NCBI GenBank assembly: GCA_014728085.1
Contig: WJMF01000034.1
Location: 1 to 36,076, forward strand
Length of the DNA: 36,076 bases
DNA from: Candidatus Zhuqueibacterota bacterium
GTDB taxonomy: Bacteria > Zhuqueibacterota > Zhuqueibacteria > Residuimicrobiales > Oceaniaggregativiventaceae
Direction of reading: 5' to 3'
The notes below the pieces were generated by a model that was not told the origin of the DNA, did no database searches, and worked only from the letters and a program-made list of their open reading frames with translations. Within the stretch, counting starts at the first letter, position 1. Every line of letters begins with the position of its first letter. Both the position numbers and the translations under genes were made by a program. Shown here piece after piece: positions 1 to 7,606 of the stretch.

Positions 1-49
1 TCGTGTTCAAAATCATATCAAGAAAAGCACTAAAAAACAAGATAAATAT

Positions 50-78
50 TTGCATATTGCAAAAAAAAGCATTATTGT
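50..78 (+). promoter_or_regulatory. Possible sigma-70-type promoter of dnaG
   Basis: TTGCAT (50-55) lies 17 bases before TATTGT (73-78), a partial match to the -35/-10 consensus. The -35 overlaps a small inverted repeat, TTGCA-TAT-TGCAA (50-62). Transcription would begin about 7 bases before the dnaG ATG, so the mRNA would have almost no leader. No Shine-Dalgarno sequence is visible before that ATG, which fits. Bases 1-91 hold no gene. Confidence 0.3.
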
Positions 79-91
79 TGATTGAACGACT

Positions 92-1888
92 ATGGTCAAA
101 ATATCACCTGAAAAAATCGAAGAGATTCGTGAGGCCAGCGACATCGTGCAGGTCGTATCGGGTTATCTGACGCTGCAGCAGCGAGGCAAGAATTATTTCG
201 GCCTTTGTCCCTTTCATCAGGAAAAGACACCCTCTTTCAGCGTTAATCCCGCCATGCAGATTTTCCACTGTTTTGGATGTGGTGCCGGCGGCAACGTCTT
301 TACTTTTGTCATGCGCATGGAAAAGTTCAGCTTTCCCGAAGCGGCGCGGCAACTGGCCCAGGCTGCCGGTATTATCATACCCGAGGACGATGAAGATGTC
401 GATAAATTGCGGCATCGCGAAGCCCTGATCTATGTGCACAAAACTGCACAGGAATTCTACCAGCACATCCTGCTCACTGCGGCGGAAGCAGAAGCGGCGC
501 GGCAATATCTGGTTAAACGGGACCTGGATGAAAAGGCAATTAAACGCTTTGACCTCGGCTATGCTCCGGATGAATGGGACAGTCTGCTTAAGCTGAGTCG
601 CAAAAAGGGCTTTAATCCCGATCTGTTACATCAGGCCGGCCTGGTGGTGGAGCGCAAGGAGGGAGGAGGGTATTACGACCGTTTTCGCGGCCGTATTACC
701 TTTGCCATCCACAATCAGAACGGCCATGTTATTGCGTTTGGCGCCCGTCGTATTGTGGAAGATGATTCACCCAAATACATCAACTCACCCGAATCGGATA
801 TCTATCAGAAGCGGTTTGTCCTTTACGGCCTGGACTGGGCACGGCAGGCGATTCGTGAAAAAGATCAGGTCGTGATTGTCGAGGGATATACCGATGTCAT
901 GAGTCTGCATCTGGCCGGCATCGGGAATGCGGTTTCCACCTCCGGAACATCGCTAACCGAAGAGCACGCCCGCGTTTTACGTCGTTATACGCGCAATGCG
1001 ATACTGCTCTATGACAGCGACTCTGCCGGTGCTGCTGCCGCTTTGCGCGGTGCCGATATTTTAATGGAAAACGGCATGGAGGTGAAAATTGTCGATCTGC
1101 CGGCAGGGCAGGATCCCGATGATTTTTGTCGTCAGAACGGCAGAAAAGCACTCGAGGAGCTCTTCGGCAACGCTCAATCCTTACTTGATTTTAAACTGCA
1201 ACGACTGCAAGCGGAGAACAAGCTGGCCACAGCCGCGCAACGCGCGGAGGCAACCCGGGAGTTACTGGCTTTTATTCACAAGATCAGTGATAGCATACAA
1301 CAATCCTTTCTCGTCACCGAACTCTCCAAAAAGTTGAAAATCGATGAAGGCGTTTTGTGGAATGAGATGGCCCGGTTCAGGGTAAGGCGACCCTCGCCGG
1401 TTCGAACCGATGAGAAAAGGAGCGTTGATACGGATTATCACCAGACCAAACGGGGTGCTGCAGAATTTGCCCTGCTCAGCGTTATTTTAAACGCCCCGGA
1501 ACTGGCGGATAAAATTATTTCCGTTATTCCGCATAATCGCATACGGCACCGGGAAATCGCCTCTATTTTTCGCCGTATCGATAATGACATTTTGTATTTT
1601 GGCCGTTTTCAACCTCAATCCTATATCGCCACCATTTCAGATCCTGTGCTGGCGCAATACATCACGCAATACCTCGAGCAGAAAAACACCGAAATCTTGA
1701 AAAAGCAGGCGATCGATTGCATTGTCAGATTGAACATGGTTCATGTTGAAGAACAAATGCGCCAGGTGCGCAACCAAATGCGCCAGGACCGCTCTGAAAC
1801 ATTACTGGCCAAATACAGAGAGCTGATTATACAAAAACGCCATGTTGAAAAGAGAACTTTTATCAACGAAAAAGAGTTTTTTGAATAG
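92..1888 (+). CDS. dnaG: DNA primase DnaG
   Basis: This primase makes the RNA primers for lagging-strand synthesis at the replication fork, working with the replicative helicase. The 598-residue length is normal for the family. The N-terminal CHC2 zinc ribbon has ligands Cys39, His42, Cys60 and Cys63. The catalytic TOPRIM core follows at about residues 255-345, with the acidic motifs VIVEGYTDVMSL and LLYDSDSAGAA. The remaining C-terminal third is helical and matches the helicase-interaction region. The ATG at 92 gives the expected N-terminus, although no Shine-Dalgarno sequence precedes it. The usual partner rpoD is not in the window; a regulator-like gene follows after a 258-base gap. Identification is certain. 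Confidence 0.97.
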   Translation: MVKISPEKIEEIREASDIVQVVSGYLTLQQRGKNYFGLCPFHQEKTPSFSVNPAMQIFHCFGCGAGGNVFTFVMRMEKFSFPEAARQLAQAAGIIIPEDDEDVDKLRHREALIYVHKTAQEFYQHILLTAAEAEAARQYLVKRDLDEKAIKRFDLGYAPDEWDSLLKLSRKKGFNPDLLHQAGLVVERKEGGGYYDRFRGRITFAIHNQNGHVIAFGARRIVEDDSPKYINSPESDIYQKRFVLYGLDWARQAIREKDQVVIVEGYTDVMSLHLAGIGNAVSTSGTSLTEEHARVLRRYTRNAILLYDSDSAGAAAALRGADILMENGMEVKIVDLPAGQDPDDFCRQNGRKALEELFGNAQSLLDFKLQRLQAENKLATAAQRAEATRELLAFIHKISDSIQQSFLVTELSKKLKIDEGVLWNEMARFRVRRPSPVRTDEKRSVDTDYHQTKRGAAEFALLSVILNAPELADKIISVIPHNRIRHREIASIFRRIDNDILYFGRFQPQSYIATISDPVLAQYITQYLEQKNTEILKKQAIDCIVRLNMVHVEEQMRQVRNQMRQDRSETLLAKYRELIIQKRHVEKRTFINEKEFFE

Positions 1889-2062
1889 GGTTCAAGTGGT
1901 GATTTTTTTCGGGGGTTGTGCCGGTTGCGGCCAAAATATTTGCTTTTACCAAATAGAGGATCTTTGCGGGGCAGGCTAACGTTTTTTTCTTCAGCCTGGA
2001 CGCGCAGCGGCATTGCACAGATGTCGTAAATATGTAAACAAAATTCAATGGTTATTGCGAAT

Positions 2063-2091
2063 TTGACAAAAAGTGCTTGATTCAGCATTGT
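2063..2091 (+). promoter_or_regulatory. Possible promoter before the AAA/Fis gene
   Basis: A perfect TTGACA (2063-2068) lies 17 bases before CATTGT (2086-2091), a weak -10. It sits in the 258-base gap between dnaG and the regulator-like gene. The gap is otherwise featureless to me, and no sigma-54-type GG...GC promoter was seen. Confidence 0.3.
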
Positions 2092-2146
2092 GGATTTTGT
2101 ATTTTTAGAGTGACCTGGCAAACCACTCATAAATTCAGAGGAACAT

Positions 2147-3079
2147 ATGAATGCTTCAGCAAACCGTGAACTCAAGTTATTGGGAAAGAGTCCGGAAATT
2201 GCGCAGGTGCGCAAGGCGATCAAACGACTGGCCAAATACGATGCCTCCATTTTGATCGTCGGAGAGACCGGTACCGATAAAGCGTTTATTGCCGAGCACA
2301 TTCATCTTTTGAGTATGCATAAGGATAAACCTTTCGTCAAGATAGAGTGCGGTGCTATTGGTGATACCCTGGATCCGAAGGTGGTTTTTCGCCTGCCTCA
2401 GGAGAGAACAAAGCCACAAACGGAAGGGTTGGTTTCTGCTGATCAGGGAACGGTTTATCTGAACCGTATCGACAAGCTCGAGCCTGATTTTCAGGATCGT
2501 TTATATAATTTTTGGGTTACCGCCCTTTCCCGGGAAGAGCCGGCATTCAGTGTGCGGTTTATTTCTTCAGCATTACCGGCCATTGAAAAGCTCGAAAAAA
2601 CGGGAGAGTTCCGGGAAGATCTTTTGCAAATGCTGTCTCATTTTCGCATTTCCACACCTCCTCTACGCCGGCGAAAACAGGATATTCCGTTTTTATTCGA
2701 CAACATTCTCAAAGAGTTTAGCCAAACGTACAACAAGAGTTATGATAACACGCCGGAAGAAATTTTTCAGGCCATTATCAATTACGGCTGGCCGGGCAAT
2801 GTTCGCGAATTGCGCAATTGCGTGCGCAATCTGGTCATCATGTCGCCGGAAAACAATCTGGATGCGCGTCATTTGCCTTTCTATACCAAACCCGATCCGC
2901 TGGAATTTATGTCCGATTATGATTTGCCGACGGCGGTTGAAGAGGTGGAAAAATTTTTGATCAAAAAAGCATTAACCCGTTACGAGGGAAATCAATCCAA
3001 AGCCGCCCGAATATTGGCGATTTCCGAGGCTGCGCTGCGCTACAAGATGAAAAAATACGGTTTTCCGTCGGCACGCTGA
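2147..3079 (+). CDS. Degenerate sigma-54-activator-like AAA+/Fis protein
   Basis: This 310-residue protein has the layout of a bacterial enhancer-binding protein without a receiver domain: a sigma-54-interaction AAA+ region (about 8-235) and a C-terminal Fis-type helix-turn-helix (about 265-308, QSKAARILAISEAALRYKMK). The ATPase motifs are broken. Walker A reads GETGTDKA instead of GETGTGKE. The GAFTGA loop that contacts sigma-54 is absent. Walker B reads VYLNRIDKL where LFLDEIGEL is expected, so both acidic residues are gone. The sensor-II motif YGWPGNVRELRN and the DNA-binding end are intact. It is therefore probably a DNA-binding regulator that no longer hydrolyses ATP or activates sigma-54. 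A good ribosome site (AGAGGAA) precedes the ATG, and lonB-like follows after 42 bases. Its target is unknown. Confidence 0.85.
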   Translation: MNASANRELKLLGKSPEIAQVRKAIKRLAKYDASILIVGETGTDKAFIAEHIHLLSMHKDKPFVKIECGAIGDTLDPKVVFRLPQERTKPQTEGLVSADQGTVYLNRIDKLEPDFQDRLYNFWVTALSREEPAFSVRFISSALPAIEKLEKTGEFREDLLQMLSHFRISTPPLRRRKQDIPFLFDNILKEFSQTYNKSYDNTPEEIFQAIINYGWPGNVRELRNCVRNLVIMSPENNLDARHLPFYTKPDPLEFMSDYDLPTAVEEVEKFLIKKALTRYEGNQSKAARILAISEAALRYKMKKYGFPSAR

Positions 3080-3121
3080 TTCGGCATCTTAACCTGAAAC
3101 GCGTTTACTGCATGAGGAATT

Positions 3122-5518
3122 ATGGATAAGAACGACTACCGCATACCCCCCAAGGCCCTGCGATGGAGCTGCGATATCGGCAATATCACGGGGGTATCCT
3201 CTGAAATAGAGGTTTTCGGCCAGAGCCGCGCTGTCAGTGCAATACAGCTCGGGCTCAGCATGGATCATCCCGGCTATCATATCTTTGTCAGCGGTGCTGC
3301 CGGAACCGGCCGTACCACGACCGTTCGGGAGTTGCTCAAAAAAGTCAAAGGCGGGCCTCCATCGGATATCGTTTTTGTGCATAATTTCGACCAGCCGGAC
3401 AATCCTCTTTGTCTGGTGCTGGAGGCCGGCAAGGGAAATCGCCTGAAACGGGAGATGGATGCTCTGATCGAACAGTTGTCCGCTGTCATTCCCAAAGTTC
3501 TGGAAAGCGATACGTATCAGAACCGGAAAACAAAATTGATCGAATCGCTGCGCTCGGAATATGAAAAAATCATCCAGGATTTTGATAAAAAAGCGCAAAA
3601 GCAGAATTTCCGCCTCGTGCAGGTACAGATCGGTCCCTATACCAAGCCGGATATTTTTCCGGTGGTCAATAGTGAACCCGTTCAACCGGATAAACTCGAC
3701 GAGCTGGTTCAGCAAAACGTCATTACCTCCGAACAGGCGGAAACGTTTGTCGAAAACTACAAGGCGCTCTATGCAGAGCTCAAAAAGATCACCAAAAGCA
3801 CGCAAAAGCTGGAAAGAGAAATTCGAAACAAGGTGGAGGAATTTCGCAAAAATGCCGTCAAACCGGTGATCGAGGATACTTTGCAGGAGATACGCGATCA
3901 ATTCCAATCAGACAAAGTCCGGCTCTATCTGGATCGCGTTCTCGATGATTTGCTGGAGAATCTTGATCTTTTCCAGGTGGATGAGGCAAAACAGCAGGAT
4001 CAAAAAGCCGTTCCCGGCGATCCGTTTCTGCCCTACCGCATCAATGTTCTTGTCGATCACTCGAGGTCCAAAGGGGTACCGGTTATTTTTGAAACGTCGC
4101 CGACCTTTAGCAAATTGTTCGGCAACATTGATAAAAACATGGACCAGAATGGACGAATTTACAGCAATTTTACCAATATTCGCGCCGGTTCTCTTTTGCA
4201 GGCCAATGGCGGTTATCTGGTGCTCTATGCCCGCGATGTGCTCAGTGAAGTCAATGTCTGGAACAAGCTCAAGCGCGTTCTGAAGAGCAAATCACTCGAC
4301 ATTCAGGGCTTTGATCCCTATCATCCGGGCGCGGTTTCGGCGCTAAAACCGGAAGCGGTTGAGATTAAACTAAAAGTGATTTTCATCGGCGATCCTGTTA
4401 TTTACCGTCTTCTTTACAGCGCGGACGAGGATTTTTCAAAGATTTTTAAAATTAAAGCGGATTTTGATTATGAGATGACCAACCGCAGCGAAAACGTTCG
4501 CCATTATGTATCGTTTATCCGCCGTCTGTGCCGCCAGGATGACCTTCCTGCTTTTGATAAAAGCGGCATGACCGCCACGGTCGAATATGGCGCCCGTTTG
4601 TCCGGGAAAAACAACAAACTTTCGCTGCGTTTTAACCGGATTGCGGATTTGATTCGCGAAGCGGCGTTTTACTGTACTAACGCAAACAAGAAAAAAGTCA
4701 CGCGCCGGCATGTCGAGCAAGCCATTTCCGCCAAAAAGCACCGTCTGGGCCTGTACGAAGACAAGCTTCAGGAAATGATCAGCGAGAATTCCATTTTTAT
4801 TGATACAGCGGGGAGCAAGATCGGCCAGGTGAACGGCTTGTCGGTTTTGACGACCGGGGATTATACTTTTGGGCGTCCGTCGCGGATCAGCGCCCAGGTC
4901 TCCGCCGGCAGGGGAGGCGTTTTAAACATTGAACGCGAGGTGGCCCTCAGCGGACCGATTCACGACAAGGGGGTTTTGATTATCGCCGGCTATTTGCGCT
5001 CCCGTTTTGCCCACAATAAACCGATGGCCATAGATGCCAGTATTTGTTTCGAGCAATCCTATAGCGAAATTGACGGCGACAGCGCCTCATCAGCCGAGAT
5101 TTATGCGATTTTGTCCGGTTTGGGCAAAATCCCTCTGGATCAATCGATCGCGGTTACCGGTTCGGTTAATCAGTTTGGCGAGATTCAGCCTATCGGCGGT
5201 GTTAATGAAAAAATCGAAGGGTTTTTCCGTGTTTGCAAGCAAAAAGGCCTGAGCGGCAAGCAAGGCGTGCTGGTGCCCATGGAGAACCGTAAAGATTTGA
5301 TGCTGGATCAGGAGATCATCGATGCCGTTAAACAAGAAAAATTTCATATTTATGCGATTGAGCGCATAGATCAGGGTATGGAAATTCTCAGCGGTCGAGC
5401 CATGGGAGAGATGGATAAAAAGGGCAATTACCCGCCGGATACGGTCCTGGGGCTTTGCAATCACGCCTGTCAGCACTATGCCAATTTATTAAAAGAGTAT
5501 ATCAGATTTTCAGGTTAA
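3122..5518 (+). CDS. LonB-like ATP-dependent protease (AAA_32 / COG1067)
   Basis: This is a cytosolic AAA+ protease of the Lon superfamily, the type lacking the classical Lon N-terminal domain. The Walker A-like motif GAAGTGRTT (residues about 58-66) has the Arg typical of this subfamily. A long charged, coiled-coil-like insert spans about 120-260. LLQANGGYLVL is the Walker B region. The protease domain occupies about 570-770, with catalytic Ser654 in GDSASS and Lys697 in GGVNEKIEG, spaced 43 residues apart as in Lon. The 798-residue length is normal. ATG 3122 follows GAGGAATT. It probably degrades misfolded or specific regulatory proteins; substrates cannot be read from sequence. It shares strand and close spacing with the regulator upstream. 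Confidence 0.92.
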   Translation: MDKNDYRIPPKALRWSCDIGNITGVSSEIEVFGQSRAVSAIQLGLSMDHPGYHIFVSGAAGTGRTTTVRELLKKVKGGPPSDIVFVHNFDQPDNPLCLVLEAGKGNRLKREMDALIEQLSAVIPKVLESDTYQNRKTKLIESLRSEYEKIIQDFDKKAQKQNFRLVQVQIGPYTKPDIFPVVNSEPVQPDKLDELVQQNVITSEQAETFVENYKALYAELKKITKSTQKLEREIRNKVEEFRKNAVKPVIEDTLQEIRDQFQSDKVRLYLDRVLDDLLENLDLFQVDEAKQQDQKAVPGDPFLPYRINVLVDHSRSKGVPVIFETSPTFSKLFGNIDKNMDQNGRIYSNFTNIRAGSLLQANGGYLVLYARDVLSEVNVWNKLKRVLKSKSLDIQGFDPYHPGAVSALKPEAVEIKLKVIFIGDPVIYRLLYSADEDFSKIFKIKADFDYEMTNRSENVRHYVSFIRRLCRQDDLPAFDKSGMTATVEYGARLSGKNNKLSLRFNRIADLIREAAFYCTNANKKKVTRRHVEQAISAKKHRLGLYEDKLQEMISENSIFIDTAGSKIGQVNGLSVLTTGDYTFGRPSRISAQVSAGRGGVLNIEREVALSGPIHDKGVLIIAGYLRSRFAHNKPMAIDASICFEQSYSEIDGDSASSAEIYAILSGLGKIPLDQSIAVTGSVNQFGEIQPIGGVNEKIEGFFRVCKQKGLSGKQGVLVPMENRKDLMLDQEIIDAVKQEKFHIYAIERIDQGMEILSGRAMGEMDKKGNYPPDTVLGLCNHACQHYANLLKEYIRFSG

Positions 5519-5558
5519 TATTGTTTTACAGGCCTGGGGATCGGAAAAAGGAATCTGA

Positions 5559-6476
5559 ATGACCTACGCACTTTCGACATCGTGGCAGAGCACTGAACCC
5601 TTGTCGGGTATGGGGCTTGTGGATATTATCGAACAAACCGGCGTGGAGGCCATCGAGCTCGATTACCGCGTTACTGCCGAGCAGTGGCGGGAGATGCAAA
5701 AACCGTTGCGGCAAAGAGGGATTCGAGTCGCCAGCCTGCATGCCTGTACGCCGTTGCCGGAAAATTTTGACAAAAAAAAGGCTTCCGGTGATCTTTTTTT
5801 ACTTTCATCGAGGGACGAGGAAGAACGGCGTTTTGCGGTGAAAAAGGCGATACAGAGTCTACAGCTCGCTGCAGATCTGCAAACGCAGGCTGTTGTCTTT
5901 CATCTCGGCAGAGTTGAGATGGAGGATCAAACCAACGTGTTGAAACAGTTTTATCATGACAATGAAATCGAAAGTGAGGGCGCTGCTGCGTTTATGCAAC
6001 AAAAGCTGGCTGAACGCACCCGTCTGGCACCGCCTTATTTCGATCAGGTTTTAAAGAGCCTGGAGCGGATGAACGAAGAGGCGTGTCGTCTGGACGTTTA
6101 TATCGGTATCGAGAACCGCTATCGCTATCACGAAATTCCGTTTAAGAGCGAGTTTGATACGATTTTTACAGAGTTTACCGGCGGCAATTTACGTTACTGG
6201 CACGATACCGGCCATGGCGAAATTTTTCAGCGTCTGCGTGTTCTCGATGCCCGGGCGGATTTGCTGCAGCCCTATAAACCGCTCTTGCTCGGTATGCATC
6301 TGCACGACATAAAAGGATTAAAAGACCATCATGCCCCGGGAACGGGCGATTTTGATTTCAACCAGCTCAAACCCTTTTTCAGACCGGAAACCGTGCGGAT
6401 TCTGGAAATTCACAAACAGGCCTCCCTGGATGAGATTCAGCAAGGCGTGCAGCTGTTGCAGGAAATTGATCTATAG
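5559..6476 (+). CDS. Sugar phosphate isomerase/epimerase-like TIM barrel
   Basis: This 305-residue protein belongs to the xylose-isomerase-like / AP-endonuclease-2 TIM-barrel superfamily. Likely metal ligands lie in the usual strands: Glu in IGIENRYRYH, Asp/His in YWHDTGHGE, His in GMHLHDIKG and Glu in RILEIHKQAS. Members isomerise or epimerise sugars and inositols, or cleave abasic DNA; the pattern here fits the sugar branch, but the substrate is not recognisable. AGGAAT precedes the ATG by 4 bases. It sits 40 bases after the Lon-like gene. Its 3' end overlaps the convergent HAD gene by 6 bases. Confidence 0.8.
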   Translation: MTYALSTSWQSTEPLSGMGLVDIIEQTGVEAIELDYRVTAEQWREMQKPLRQRGIRVASLHACTPLPENFDKKKASGDLFLLSSRDEEERRFAVKKAIQSLQLAADLQTQAVVFHLGRVEMEDQTNVLKQFYHDNEIESEGAAAFMQQKLAERTRLAPPYFDQVLKSLERMNEEACRLDVYIGIENRYRYHEIPFKSEFDTIFTEFTGGNLRYWHDTGHGEIFQRLRVLDARADLLQPYKPLLLGMHLHDIKGLKDHHAPGTGDFDFNQLKPFFRPETVRILEIHKQASLDEIQQGVQLLQEIDL

Positions 6477-7232
6477 CTTGAAAAAGCCGATGGCGTTGAA
6501 TTGTTGATAGAATAGAAACAGGTCCATGACCGCAATATCCTGCTGCTTTGCCTTTTCGATCTGTTCTTCCGTGTTGTATCCCCACTTTGCCAAAACACAA
6601 TGAACCCCTGTAGGTTGACATTTGATCAGGGTATCGACCTGGTCGTCTACGAAATAAAACGATTCTTTGTCGATATGATGTTTTTTTAGCAGCTGCTCAA
6701 TAATTTCAGCTTTGGGATTTTCCGTGCCGGCATGAAAGAGATGATCGTCAATGCGTGTAATATGGTTCGCCTGCAGGATTTGCCGAATATAGCTGCTTTT
6801 TTTGGTGCTGATGACAAAGAGATTTTGCGCCGGAAAGTTTTGTAAAAATTTTTGCATACCGTCATAGAGCGGATTGAGGGCGATCCATTGCTCTTTGTGA
6901 TTTTGCAGGAACTCTTTACGGTTTCGGTAGAAAATCTCGAAAAAGATTTTTCTCAGACCTTCATAGCTTTCCGTAAAGGCATCAAAATCGTTTTGGTTGT
7001 TGATTTCAATATCCTGATCCAGCGCCATAAAGATATAGACATAATCCTCACCGGAACGAATATAGTTGCGGATGCGTTTGGCGTTATCAATGATTTTTTC
7101 CGGCAGTTCCTCTATCCGCGTAACCGGTCTGCCGTGATGGCTGTACGCATACCAGGCGTTGTTTCCCACAACCAGGCACTCCTGAATACTGTCGCTGATG
7201 ACACCGTCGAAATCAAGGGCGAGAAAATTCAT
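6471..7232 (-). CDS. HAD-superfamily hydrolase
   Basis: This 253-residue haloacid-dehalogenase-fold protein is probably a small-molecule phosphatase. Motif I is DFDGVISDS at residues 7-15, with nucleophile Asp7 and acid/base Asp9. Motif II is the ISTKK serine/threonine and motif III a Lys further on. Motif IV is YFVDDQVDTL, with the Asp pair that holds magnesium. A helical cap domain occupies about residues 20-120. The ATG at 7232 follows a good AAGGAG ribosome site. It is divergent from the trpB leader and convergent with the TIM-barrel gene. The substrate is unknown. Confidence 0.82.
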   Translation of the reverse strand: MNFLALDFDGVISDSIQECLVVGNNAWYAYSHHGRPVTRIEELPEKIIDNAKRIRNYIRSGEDYVYIFMALDQDIEINNQNDFDAFTESYEGLRKIFFEIFYRNRKEFLQNHKEQWIALNPLYDGMQKFLQNFPAQNLFVISTKKSSYIRQILQANHITRIDDHLFHAGTENPKAEIIEQLLKKHHIDKESFYFVDDQVDTLIKCQPTGVHCVLAKWGYNTEEQIEKAKQQDIAVMDLFLFYQQFNAIGFFKL

Positions 7233-7356
7233 AATTCTCCTTTATATGATTCGAGCATAAGGTAATCATTTTCCCTAAATGAATCAAGGGTATGGCCGAA
7301 TCGCCTTTGAAAGTCAATTTTTTTTGCCAAAAGGGATAAAAAATTTAATCAAAACC

Positions 7357-7385
7357 TTGACAAATTAAAAAATTATTTGTATAAT
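7357..7385 (+). promoter_or_regulatory. Consensus sigma-70 promoter of the trp leader
   Basis: TTGACA (7357-7362) and TATAAT (7380-7385) are both perfect consensus hexamers and are separated by the optimal 17 bases. The start would be near 7391-7393, so the leader-peptide ATG at 7409 lies 16-18 bases into the RNA. A very strong promoter followed by a conditional terminator is the expected design for attenuation. Confidence 0.9.
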
Positions 7386-7408
7386 TGGCATATAAACGGA
7401 GAATCAAA

Positions 7409-7507
7409 ATGCAATCACTGCGATACAAACAACCTGATCAAATGAGGGACAGCTGGTGGGGCTGGTGCAACGGTATAGTGTATCGTAGTGGGATTGGCAT
7501 GTTTTAA
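7409..7507 (+). CDS. Trp leader peptide (attenuator sensor)
   Basis: This 32-residue ORF reads MQSLRYKQPDQMRDSWWGWC followed by NGIVYRSGIGMF. Three Trp codons fall within four positions (codons 16, 17 and 19; 7454-7459 and 7463-7465). GGAG (7398-7401) lies 7 bases before the ATG, so the peptide should be well translated. It starts just after a consensus promoter, ends 24 bases before the attenuator stem, and precedes a tryptophan synthase beta gene. By the known trp mechanism, a shortage of charged tRNA-Trp would stall ribosomes at codons 16-19. Cys and Gly neighbours have no obvious role. It is too short for ordinary gene calling. Confidence 0.92.
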   Translation: MQSLRYKQPDQMRDSWWGWCNGIVYRSGIGMF

Positions 7508-7545
7508 AAGACCCTTATAGAGTTTAATTTCAGCCCGCTGCGGTA
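7412..7545 (+). promoter_or_regulatory. trp attenuator: pause and antiterminator pairings
   Basis: Two alternative helices can be drawn by eye. Segment 1 (7416-7425, CACTGCGATA) pairs over 10 bp, with one G-U, to segment 2 (7481-7490); CAAT (7412-7415) with ATTG (7493-7496) extends it past a two-base bulge. Segment 2 (7481-7492, TATCGTAGTGGG) instead pairs over 12 contiguous bp, three of them G-U, with 7534-7545, which contains most of the 5' arm of the terminator. A ribosome stalled at the Trp codons would leave segment 2 free to form this antiterminator. A ribosome reaching the stop codon (7505-7507) would cover part of segment 2 and allow termination. Confidence 0.85.
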
Positions 7546-7572
7546 ATCCTGCAGCGGGCTTTTTTATTTTTT
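7532..7572 (+). terminator. Intrinsic terminator (attenuator) before trpB2
   Basis: AGCCCGCTGC (7532-7541) and GCAGCGGGCT (7551-7560) form a perfect 10-bp GC-rich stem with a 9-base loop. A T-rich run, TTTTTATTTTTT, follows at 7561-7572. It lies between the leader peptide and the trpB2 ribosome site, so it must be conditional. Its 5' arm is shared with the antiterminator. Confidence 0.93.
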
Positions 7573-7606
7573 GGGTCGACACATCACACACAAACCAGGA
7601 GGACTT

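Noticed and set aside
1741-2301. 186-codon minus-strand frame across the dnaG/regulator gap
   Set aside because: It covers the ends of two plus-strand genes, has no motif or ribosome site, and its reading is unlike a natural protein.
3089-3907. 272-codon open frame antisense to the Lon-like gene
   Set aside because: It lies wholly opposite a well-supported protease gene and has no family motif or ribosome site.
7409-7606. T-box riboswitch or TRAP-type control for trpB2
   Set aside because: No T-box sequence or series of spaced (G/U)AG triplets is evident, while the Trp-codon ORF and paired hairpins fit ribosome-mediated attenuation directly.
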